Shown here in pieces: positions 1 to 5,154 of a stretch of DNA of 7,506 bases. The position numbers were made by a program, and so were the translations under genes. The notes beneath the pieces are model-generated. The model saw nothing but the letters and a program-made list of their open reading frames with translations. It had not been told where the DNA came from and made no database searches. Origin of the DNA: DATIJP01 sp964569185. GTDB lineage: Bacteria; Chlamydiota; Chlamydiia; Chlamydiales; Rhabdochlamydiaceae. Location of the stretch: NCBI GenBank assembly GCA_964569185.1, contig CAZMTP010000056.1, forward strand, positions 1-7,506. Direction: 5' to 3'. Position 1 is the stretch's first letter; each line of letters opens with the position of its first letter.

Positions 1-1
1 C

Positions 2-130
2 TATCTGAATGGGGCCATGCATATTATTTTGATCACGCTGCGCCCCATAAAGAAAGGCGAACAGCTCTGTTATGACTATGGCCCCGATTATTGGATCCAG
101 CGAGCAGAAATCCCTGTGAACCTTTCCTAA
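2..130 (+). CDS. SET-domain protein, C-terminal end only
   Basis: The frame is open from the left edge and gives 42 residues ending in TAA at 128-130. It contains GEQLCYDYG, which fits the last conserved block of SET lysine methyltransferase domains (usual form GEELxxDYG, whose tyrosines line the methyl-transfer site). The preceding stretch, ending ITLRPIKKGEQL, fits the strand and turn that lead into that block. The family transfers a methyl group from S-adenosylmethionine to lysine side chains; chlamydial members act on histone-like or host proteins. The NHxxxPN block and the rest of the domain lie outside the window, so activity and substrate cannot be judged. The tail after the motif is short, with no cysteine-rich post-SET module. 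The last codons and stop lie inside the left arm of the hairpin at 117-173. Confidence 0.72.
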   Translation, partial: YLNGAMHIILITLRPIKKGEQLCYDYGPDYWIQRAEIPVNLS

Positions 131-173
131 TAAAATGAAAAAGCATGTTTTTTATTTTATTAGGAAAGGTTCA
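117..173. terminator. 57-nt near-perfect hairpin between convergent genes, possible bidirectional terminator
   Basis: Arms 117-136 and 154-173 are exact 20-nt reverse complements. The stem continues inward through a G-T pair (137/153) and five A-T pairs (138-142/148-152) to a GCATG loop at 143-147, so about 26 pairs surround 5 bases. It lies between the stop of the SET gene (+) and the stop of the FKBP gene (-), where a two-way terminator would sit. It is atypical because the T-run (148-153) is inside the stem, next to the loop, and no T-tract follows the outer arm on either strand. It could instead be a 3'-end stabiliser or part of a dispersed palindrome. Confidence 0.55.
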
Positions 174-178
174 TCAAA

Positions 179-793
179 CTAGTTAATGCCTAACAGCTCC
201 ATTTCAAAAATGAGTGTCATGTTGGGTTGGATCTGCGGGCCATAACCTGTTTCTCCATACGCAAGGTAGGGAGGAATAAAGAGTTTCCATTTGTCGCCCA
301 CTTTCATCATTTTAAGTGCTTCAGACCAGCCTGGGATCACGCGTGAAAGCGGCAATGTTTGTGGTTTGCCATTTTCATAAGTACTATCAAACACAGTGCC
401 ATTGATAAAGGAACCTCTGTAATGGCAGAGCACTTCGTCCATCATTGTAGGAGAAGGGCCGTTGCCAGAAGCAAGAATCTCATATTGCAGTCCACTATGT
501 GTAGTCATGACACCCGGTTTTTGTTTATTGGCTTCCAGGAAAGTTTCACTCTCTTTTTTATTGGTTTGGGCCACTTGCACCACAAATTCGCGCTGCTGTC
601 TTTGGACCTGTTGTTGGAGCGCAGTCATGATCGACCTAATCTCTTCTCGCTCTATAGGAGGGGTGCGCTCTTCTAAAGCATCTTTAAACCCGGTCATCAG
701 AAGGCTCATATCTAAATCTTTAAATTGATTTTTTAAATTCTTAGCTGTCTCTAAACCAATGCAGTAGCTCACTTTTTCACGATTTGTCTTCAT
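179..793 (-). CDS. fklB: FKBP-type peptidyl-prolyl cis-trans isomerase, FklB/Mip family, no signal peptide
   Basis: The 204-residue product catalyses cis-trans isomerisation of prolyl bonds and should act as a dimeric folding helper. Residues 1-45, with YCIGLETAKNL, match the N-terminal dimerisation module of FKBP22/Mip proteins. A long charged helix (about 48-90, rich in Q, R, E and K) links it to the FKBP domain at about 95-204. The FKBP pocket is intact: Y125, F135-D136, VIPGW (152-156), AYG (178-180) and F196. Length matches E. coli FklB (about 206 residues). The N terminus MKTNREKVSY has no hydrophobic signal or lipobox, so a cytoplasmic location is inferred, unlike the lipoprotein Mip of classical chlamydiae. 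The ATG follows AAAAGGAG. It runs divergently from the pseudouridine synthase gene and converges on the SET gene. The family is certain; fklB rather than a generic Mip name rests on the missing signal. Confidence 0.93.
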   Translation of the reverse strand: MKTNREKVSYCIGLETAKNLKNQFKDLDMSLLMTGFKDALEERTPPIEREEIRSIMTALQQQVQRQQREFVVQVAQTNKKESETFLEANKQKPGVMTTHSGLQYEILASGNGPSPTMMDEVLCHYRGSFINGTVFDSTYENGKPQTLPLSRVIPGWSEALKMMKVGDKWKLFIPPYLAYGETGYGPQIQPNMTLIFEMELLGIN

Positions 794-828
794 AAAAGGC
801 TCCTTTTAACTATCAGATAGAATATACT
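794..828. promoter_or_regulatory. 35-bp divergent promoter region with a small central palindrome
   Basis: All intergenic DNA between the two divergent genes is here. TATACT (823-828) is a -10-like hexamer on the plus strand that directly touches the ATG at 829. TATATT on the minus strand (826-821) could be the -10 of the FKBP gene and would place transcription start near 814, leaving a short leader containing the AAAAGGAG site. CTATCAGATAG (810-820) is an 11-bp palindrome between the two. I see no convincing -35 for either direction. Assignments come from motif reading alone. Confidence 0.35.
800..807 (-). promoter_or_regulatory. Strong ribosome binding site of the FKBP gene
   Basis: On the minus strand AAAAGGAG lies 6 nt before the ATG at 793-791, which fixes the start. 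It contrasts with the divergent rluA-type gene, which has no comparable site. Confidence 0.75.
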
Positions 829-1662
829 ATGGCGATGCAATTAAAATCTCCAAAGGATCTTTCACTTCTTGAGGTATTGAAACTTTTGGCTCCCGAAAGT
901 TCAAAAAATAGTTTACGTTCTTGGATCGAAAAAGGGCGTGTCACCATAGAGGGGAAAGAGGCTAAAAAGGCAACGATCCTCGTAAAAGAAGGGGAAGAGG
1001 TTGTCGTAGGCAAAAAGATCAACTTTATTTCTAAAGAGATTAAAGTTTTCTACGAAGATGAACATCTGATCGTAATTGAAAAGCCTGCGGGACTTCTCAG
1101 CGTGATGACCGATTTGGATACCACGAATAATGCCCACTATGTACTTAAACGGCGCTTCCATTCGCAGAGAGTCTTTCCAGTCCACAGGCTGGACCGCGAC
1201 ACTTCTGGGGTGATGGTGTTTGCTTATTCTGATGTGGCGCGGCAGGGGCTTAAAAACCAATTTATAAAACATACGATTTGCCGCGAGTATATCGCTATTG
1301 CAGAAGGGAAAGTAGAGCCTCTTGAAGGCACCTGGAAAAGTTATTTGCGCGAAGATAAAAATTACTTTGTTAAAAGCAGTTCTCATGGCGGTCAGCTAGC
1401 CATCACACATTTTAAAGTGGTCAAGCAAAATGCTCACTATTCACTGCTCCATTTAACTTTAGAAACAGGACGGAAAAATCAGATCCGTGTGCATGCCTCA
1501 GAGGCAGGATTTCCGCTCTTGGGCGATAGCAAATACGGCAAAGGCCAAAAGCAGCGGCTTTATCTGCATGCCAGCCTCCTCGCATTTGACCATCCCATCA
1601 AACGGAAAAAACTCTCTTTCGAATCAAAGCCTCCTGAATCATTTGCTGCACAGATAAATTAA
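829..1662 (+). CDS. RluA-family large-subunit rRNA pseudouridine synthase with S4 domain
   Basis: The 277-residue enzyme converts specific uridines in rRNA (or tRNA) to pseudouridine. An S4-type RNA-binding domain covers about residues 12-65. The catalytic domain follows with KPAGL (85-89), HRLDRDTSG (119-127; D122 is the expected catalytic aspartate), GRKNQIRVH (214-222) and PLLGDSKYG (229-237), so all RluA-family signatures are intact. Which site it modifies (RluA, RluC or RluD type) cannot be told, so no symbol is given; the S4 domain favours the RluC/RluD side. The start is uncertain: ATG 829 and in-frame ATG 835 both lack a Shine-Dalgarno sequence, and a -10-like TATACT abuts 829. Initiation at 835 on a nearly leaderless message is possible. 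The S4 helix begins soon after, so the start cannot be much later. No clear intrinsic terminator follows. Confidence 0.93.
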   Translation: MAMQLKSPKDLSLLEVLKLLAPESSKNSLRSWIEKGRVTIEGKEAKKATILVKEGEEVVVGKKINFISKEIKVFYEDEHLIVIEKPAGLLSVMTDLDTTNNAHYVLKRRFHSQRVFPVHRLDRDTSGVMVFAYSDVARQGLKNQFIKHTICREYIAIAEGKVEPLEGTWKSYLREDKNYFVKSSSHGGQLAITHFKVVKQNAHYSLLHLTLETGRKNQIRVHASEAGFPLLGDSKYGKGQKQRLYLHASLLAFDHPIKRKKLSFESKPPESFAAQIN

Positions 1663-1694
1663 GAAAAATAGAGAAAAGACGAGAATAGACAGTC

Positions 1695-1728
1695 GGGGCA
1701 TGTAACATGCCCCTGCTGCCCTTAGGGC
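1695..1728. repeat. Two short perfect hairpins in tandem
   Basis: GGGGCATG (1695-1702) and CATGCCCC (1706-1713) form an 8-bp stem with a TAA loop. GCCC (1718-1721) and GGGC (1725-1728) form a second small stem with a TTA loop. They lie 33 nt after the pseudouridine synthase stop codon. No T-run follows, so an intrinsic terminator is not supported; an RNA 3'-end structure or part of a larger repeat element is more likely. Confidence 0.6.
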
Positions 1729-1822
1729 GATTCTTGCTTCGCCAAATCGATTTTTCATCCGCGAGTCCGTACAGCGTACTGTCCTCGCTCCCTCAAATCG
1801 ATTTTGCTTTGCTATAATCGCC
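1726..1822. repeat. Nested inverted-repeat element (about 97 bp)
   Basis: Concentric complementary arms are visible: GGCGATT (1726-1732) with AATCGCC (1816-1822); AAATCGATTT (1744-1753) with an identical copy (1795-1804), itself a perfect palindrome; GCGAG (1761-1765) with CTCGC (1784-1788); and GTAC (1769-1772) with GTAC (1776-1779) around an AGC loop. Four symmetric nested pairs suggest a foldable element such as a dispersed intergenic repeat, a MITE-like relic or a structured RNA. Intervening stretches do not pair well. Identity is unknown. Confidence 0.55.
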
Positions 1823-1827
1823 GCGGG

Positions 1828-1898
1828 CTGCAACGGCGCTCTTCCCTAAAAAAATGCTGATCGCATTTTTTCAGGGCCCTACCCGCGTCGCGTTGCAG
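1828..1898. repeat. Second inverted-repeat element with A/T-tract hairpin core
   Basis: Outer arms CTGCAACG (1828-1835) and CGTTGCAG (1891-1898) are perfect complements. An inner hairpin pairs 1844-1857 with 1863-1876 (CCCT, A-tract, ATGC against GCAT, T-tract, AGGG), with one A-C mismatch and a TGATC loop. A competing pairing joins CGCGGG (1822-1827) and CCCGCG (1882-1887). The A-tract/T-tract hairpin resembles a bidirectional terminator core. The structured DNA ends abruptly at 1898. Confidence 0.55.
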
Positions 1899-1921
1899 AA
1901 CCAATTGGAAATCTACAGCTG

Positions 1922-1958
1922 TTTGAATTCAAATGGATTACATGAGACAATTAATTGT
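1922..1958 (+). promoter_or_regulatory. Candidate higA promoter and operator with two 12-bp palindromes
   Basis: TTTGAATTCAAA (1922-1933) and ACAATTAATTGT (1947-1958) are perfect palindromes just before higA. A weak promoter reading, TTGAAT (1923-1928), 17 bp, GACAAT (1946-1951), overlaps both, so a dimer bound there would block transcription. HigA-type antitoxins usually bind palindromes in their own promoters, so autoregulation is the inferred role. The two palindromes differ in sequence and both are A+T-rich, so chance symmetry is not excluded. Confidence 0.4.
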
Positions 1959-1965
1959 AAAATTT

Positions 1966-1970
1966 GAGGG
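1966..1970 (+). promoter_or_regulatory. Ribosome binding site of higA
   Basis: GAGGG lies 3 nt before the ATG at 1974. The spacing is tight but supports this start. Confidence 0.5.
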
Positions 1971-1973
1971 TGT

Positions 1974-2282
1974 ATGAGACGCATACAAAGAAAACCAACT
2001 TCTCCTGGGGAAATTTTAAGTGAAGAATTTTTAAAACCTCTAGGAATCACACAAAAAGAATTGGCAGAGCATTTGCATTGTGATTATAAAGTCATTAATC
2101 GCATCGTTAATGAAAAAGCTAGCGTGACTCCACAAATGGCAACAAGACTTGCTGCTGCATTTGAAACCACACCTGATTTTTGGATGAATGCACAGATTGC
2201 TTGTGATTTATGGGGTATTCGTCCTGAGCAACGTCGGATTTCTTCTCTAATACGACGAAGATCAAAAAGTAATAAATTTTAA
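1974..2282 (+). CDS. higA: HigA-family (XRE-type) antitoxin-like DNA-binding protein, solitary
   Basis: The 102-residue protein has the HigA layout. It begins with the family block SPGEILSEEFLKPLGIT (10-26), followed by a helix-turn-helix at about 26-45 (TQKELAEHLHCDYKVINRIV). The characteristic ATRLAAAFETTPDFWMNAQ block then covers about 56-74. Such proteins bind operator DNA and neutralise HigB/RelE-type mRNA interferases, whose gene normally lies just upstream. Here the 311 bp upstream encode no toxin, and aroC follows immediately on the other strand, so the partner is absent. Two palindromes upstream may be its operator. The tail after CDLW (77-80) is arginine- and serine-rich and unlike the usual HigA end. 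The stop codon shares TTAA with the aroC stop. The DNA looks A+T-richer than its neighbours, compatible with acquisition. The family call is firm; an antitoxin role is inferred and it could now be a stand-alone regulator. Confidence 0.85.
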   Translation: MRRIQRKPTSPGEILSEEFLKPLGITQKELAEHLHCDYKVINRIVNEKASVTPQMATRLAAAFETTPDFWMNAQIACDLWGIRPEQRRISSLIRRRSKSNKF

Positions 2283-3373
2283 AGACGAGCGCAACGGTTC
2301 ATTAGCAAGCTATCAGCGAGGACAAGGGCGCACATGGCCTCGACAACTGGTACGGCCCGAATGGCAACGCACGGATCATGGCGCGACCCTTCGGGCAATT
2401 CTAAAACAGCTTTTTGTTTACCCAGATCCAAAGTTTCTTGCGGTTTTTGGATGCTGGAAGGCGGCTTGAATGCCACACGCAAAATAAGCGGCATGCCTGT
2501 GCTAATGCCTCCTAGAACGCCGCCTGCATGGTTGGTCTGTGTGACCACTTTACCATGCGATTCTGTAAAAAGATCGTTGTGCGCAGAGCCTTGCATTCTA
2601 GTGGCAGAAAAACCGGAACCTATTTCAAAGCCTTTGACAGCAGGCAATGTGAACATGGCCTTAGCAAGGTTGGCCTGCAATTTTTCATAAATAGGATCGC
2701 CCAATCCTGGAGGCAGTGCGCTCGTGATCAGCTCTACTATGCCGCCTAGGGAGTCTTTTTCTTCTTTGATTGCAATGATGGCAGCCATCATCTTTTCTGC
2801 TGTCTCTGGATCAGGACAAAAGACTGGGCTTTGTAAAGTGGATTTTTTTAGTGGGCCGATCTCTAAAGAGAACGCTTTGTCTAAAGAAATATCGCCTATT
2901 TCTTTGACGTAAGCAGCTAGTTGAATGTCAAAATGAGAGAGGAGCTTTTTGGCCACAGCGCCTGCAGCGACACGGCAGGCTGTCTCGCGCCCGGAAGCTC
3001 TTCCGCCGCCTCGGTGATCAAAAATGCCATATTTTTCTAAATAGGCAAAATTGGCATGTCCTGGACGCAATTTGTCTTTTAGTGAGATATATTTTGTAGG
3101 GTCGGCATCGTGATTGTGGATCAGTATGGATATAGGCGCCCCGGTTGTTTTGCCTTCAAAAAGACCGGAGTAGATTTCTGCTTGGTCTTCCTCTTTGCGA
3201 GGCGATGTCAAGGGCGATTTTCCTGGCTGTCTTAAGGCCAGCTCTTGATTGATATCGTCTTCTGAAAGTGTCAGTCCTGCGGGACACCCATCGATGACCA
3301 CGCCAATGGCTTTGCCATGGGACTCTCCCCAGGTGGTGATTTTAAACAGTGTGCCAAAAGAGTTACTTCCCAT
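2279..3373 (-). CDS. aroC: Chorismate synthase
   Basis: The 364-residue enzyme carries out the last shared aromatic step: loss of phosphate from EPSP to give chorismate, needing reduced FMN. All three signatures are present: GESHG (16-20), RGGGRASGRETACRVAAGA (121-139) and RHDPCVAIRAVPVVEAM (331-347). The catalytic histidines are expected at H19 and H106 (in RPGHANF). Length is normal for the bacterial family. The start MGSNSFGTLF is typical and uses ATG. Shine-Dalgarno support is poor, but the ATG lies inside the end of aroK (11-nt overlap), which suggests coupled translation. It is last in the aroBAKC operon and meets higA tail to tail, sharing TTAA, so no terminator fits between them. Confidence 0.97.
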   Translation of the reverse strand: MGSNSFGTLFKITTWGESHGKAIGVVIDGCPAGLTLSEDDINQELALRQPGKSPLTSPRKEEDQAEIYSGLFEGKTTGAPISILIHNHDADPTKYISLKDKLRPGHANFAYLEKYGIFDHRGGGRASGRETACRVAAGAVAKKLLSHFDIQLAAYVKEIGDISLDKAFSLEIGPLKKSTLQSPVFCPDPETAEKMMAAIIAIKEEKDSLGGIVELITSALPPGLGDPIYEKLQANLAKAMFTLPAVKGFEIGSGFSATRMQGSAHNDLFTESHGKVVTQTNHAGGVLGGISTGMPLILRVAFKPPSSIQKPQETLDLGKQKAVLELPEGSRHDPCVAIRAVPVVEAMCALVLADSLLMNRCARL

Positions 3374-3887
3374 AAGATTTCGCTATTTCTTCAATGATCT
3401 CTTCTGGTTTTCTGTTTTGCACGAAGATGGTTTTGGCGCCGATGGTTTCATATTTTTCTTTGCGATCGTAATACATGTTTTCAAATGATTCTTCAGGATC
3501 ATCAGGATCGATATAGGCAGGGAGCTCATGTGCAAACATCCTTTTTTTTAAAGTTTCTTTGTCTAATTGGAGATAAAAAAGAGTGCCCAGGGGTTTTAAA
3601 AAAGCAACATTCTCTGGATCTAGTACGGTGCCTCCTCCTAAGGCAATCACGTAATGGGTGCACTGCTTCAACGAGCGCACACACTCTTTTTCTAACTGAC
3701 GAAAAAAAACGGCCCCTTTCTCTAGAACAATTTGTCTGCAAGATAGAGGCGCATGAAACTGCTTAAAATAGCTCTGCTCAATCAGATGATCTAAATCAAC
3801 AAATGGCAGATGCAGTCGTTTGGCTAGCAAAGAGCCGATATGTGATTTTCCACAGCCTTTAAATCCAAAGAGAATCAGATTATTCAA
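3363..3887 (-). CDS. aroK: Shikimate kinase
   Basis: The 174-residue kinase phosphorylates shikimate at the 3-hydroxyl using ATP. The Walker A loop is GFKGCGKS (8-15). The shikimate-site residues are D31-L32-D33, R63, the GGG turn at 84-86 and R142 in DRKEKY. In the lid, the usual RPLL is replaced by ELPAY (121-125) within an acidic PDDPEES stretch; R116 precedes it. The start is TTG: this frame has a stop a few codons upstream, no ATG precedes the Walker loop, and TAGGAG stands 6 nt before the TTG. It overlaps aroA by 8 nt and aroC by 11 nt. Chlamydial homologues are often named aroL; nothing here separates the two names. Confidence 0.93.
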   Translation of the reverse strand: MNNLILFGFKGCGKSHIGSLLAKRLHLPFVDLDHLIEQSYFKQFHAPLSCRQIVLEKGAVFFRQLEKECVRSLKQCTHYVIALGGGTVLDPENVAFLKPLGTLFYLQLDKETLKKRMFAHELPAYIDPDDPEESFENMYYDRKEKYETIGAKTIFVQNRKPEEIIEEIAKSYGK

Positions 3888-5154
3888 TACGCGCTCCTAG
3901 GGTGCGGAAATCATCTGCAAAATGGGAATAGGTCTTTGCCGCTGCATGGATGCCACTCACGGTGGATTTTCCTTGAGCAGCAAGCGCCGCCACAGTTAAA
4001 GAGAGCACCATTCGATGGTCCTGATAGGTTTCTAGATGGGCCCCTTTTAAAACAGAAGGATAGATCACAAGGCCCTCTTCTTTTTCTTCGATTTTTGCTC
4101 CCATTTTTTTGAGTTCTTTAGCTAAAGCGCTCAAGCGGTCGCACTCTTTTTTTCGTGCAATGCCCACATTTACAATTTCTGTTTTTCCTTCTGCAAAACA
4201 GCCCATGACAGCAAATAGTCCTATCGCATCGATGCAATCATTTAAATCCAATCTTTGACCTTGGATTTTCCCTCCTCTTTTCACATGAATTCTTTTTCTT
4301 TTAGAATCAATCTCAATCTTGGCTCCCATTGCGATCAGCATCTGGATCACTTTTTTATCTCCTTGTACATCATCCATATCCAAATTTTCTAAAGTGAGCT
4401 CTGAATCGGTGATTAAGGCGGCAATCAAAGGAAAGCCTGCGGTGCTAAAATCACCTGGAATATCTGTCTCAAAACCGGTGTATGAGGCCCACCCTGGAAC
4501 TGTATAGTGCGCATAATTTTCATGCTGGATCTTCACACCACATTTTGCAAGCCAGCTCAATGTCAAATCGATCCATGGCTTTTCTCCAGGATCTGTGACA
4601 TAAATTTCTGAACAGCCGCGAAGAAAAGAGGTGGCAATAAGAAGTGCAGAAACAGGTTGGGAATCCCTGCCGCATAGTGTCGCTTTTCCAGGCTTCATTG
4701 GCCCTTTGATAATGAGAGGAGCACGGCCCTCTTTGCCGGCGCTTTCAGCTGTGGCCCCAAGCTGTCTTAATGCACTGAGTAAAGGCAATGCAGGCCGGCT
4801 ATGGCGTATCGAGTGGTCGCCTGTCAACAGAGTGTAATGAGGCGCTAAACCACTCAGCGCGCCTATAAAGCGCAGCACTTGTCCCGAATTCCCTGCATGA
4901 ATCACATCCTCTGGTGCCTGCAACTGTCCTGCAACTCCTTTGATTTCTAATCTATTTTCCAAGCGCTCTATTTTAGCGCCCAGCTGTTCTATGGCTCGAA
5001 GCATGGCCTCTGTATCTGGAGAGGGGAGGGGAGCTTGGATGACCGACTTTCCATCTGCCATTAAAGCAAAAATCAGGGCGCGCAGCGTGTGCGATTTAGA
5101 AGAGGGGATTTTGATGGTGCCTGAAAGCTGACTAGGATAGATAGATAATGTCAT
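3880..5154 (-). CDS. aroA: 3-phosphoshikimate 1-carboxyvinyltransferase (EPSP synthase)
   Basis: The 424-residue enzyme joins phosphoenolpyruvate to shikimate 3-phosphate, the target reaction of glyphosate. Starting at ATG 5154, the substrate motif SKSHTLRAL (19-27; K20, S21, R25) is followed by AGNSGQVLRF (87-96). RPALPLLSALRQLGA (120-134) and SQPVSALL (165-172) come next, then the catalytic acid D309 (DCIDAIG), E337 in KKECDRL, DHRM (379-382) and K407 near the end. All expected catalytic groups are present and length is normal. A TTG at 5169 would add five residues, but AGAGG lies 6 nt before the ATG and the protein's first strand begins just after it, so the ATG is preferred. It overlaps aroB by 23 nt and aroK by 8 nt. 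GNSG instead of the NAGTAMR of classic class I enzymes suggests a divergent class; inhibitor sensitivity cannot be read from this. Confidence 0.96.
   Translation of the reverse strand: MTLSIYPSQLSGTIKIPSSKSHTLRALIFALMADGKSVIQAPLPSPDTEAMLRAIEQLGAKIERLENRLEIKGVAGQLQAPEDVIHAGNSGQVLRFIGALSGLAPHYTLLTGDHSIRHSRPALPLLSALRQLGATAESAGKEGRAPLIIKGPMKPGKATLCGRDSQPVSALLIATSFLRGCSEIYVTDPGEKPWIDLTLSWLAKCGVKIQHENYAHYTVPGWASYTGFETDIPGDFSTAGFPLIAALITDSELTLENLDMDDVQGDKKVIQMLIAMGAKIEIDSKRKRIHVKRGGKIQGQRLDLNDCIDAIGLFAVMGCFAEGKTEIVNVGIARKKECDRLSALAKELKKMGAKIEEKEEGLVIYPSVLKGAHLETYQDHRMVLSLTVAALAAQGKSTVSGIHAAAKTYSHFADDFRTLGARIE
3894..3899 (-). promoter_or_regulatory. Ribosome binding site of aroK that decides a TTG start
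   Basis: TAGGAG on the minus strand, within the last codons of aroA, sits 6 nt from TTG at 3887-3885. In that frame a stop codon (TAG) lies just upstream and no other start codon intervenes, so TTG is the only reasonable start. Confidence 0.75.

Larger units (their letters stand above)
1663..1973. other. Gene-free interval dominated by inverted repeats
   Basis: This 311-bp stretch between the pseudouridine synthase gene and higA has no credible gene. Bases 1695-1898 are occupied by three adjoining inverted-repeat modules, listed separately. Bases 1899-1973 are A+T-richer and hold the palindromes and likely promoter of higA. The composition changes sharply near 1899: G+C-rich structured DNA to the left, A+T-rich DNA to the right. 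No transposase remnant, tRNA-like end or direct-repeat target duplication was seen. Confidence 0.7.

Noticed and set aside
913..1386. 157-codon minus-strand open frame inside the pseudouridine synthase gene
   Set aside because: It is the reverse shadow of a gene with intact family motifs, and its translation shows no domain.
1695..1713. GGGGCATG/CATGCCCC hairpin as an intrinsic terminator of the pseudouridine synthase gene
   Set aside because: The stem is good but no T-run follows, so it is reported only as part of the repeat region.
1639..1833. 64-codon minus-strand open frame over the intergenic repeats
   Set aside because: It runs through inverted-repeat DNA and overlaps the end of the pseudouridine synthase gene; its repeated motifs come from the repeat copies, and no protein family is recognisable.
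1695..1898. CRISPR array or insertion sequence
   Set aside because: There are no regularly spaced direct repeats, no transposase frame and no target-site duplication; the symmetry is inverted and nested.
2334..2749. Plus-strand open frames inside aroC
   Set aside because: They are shadows of chorismate synthase; the translations are low in recognisable structure.
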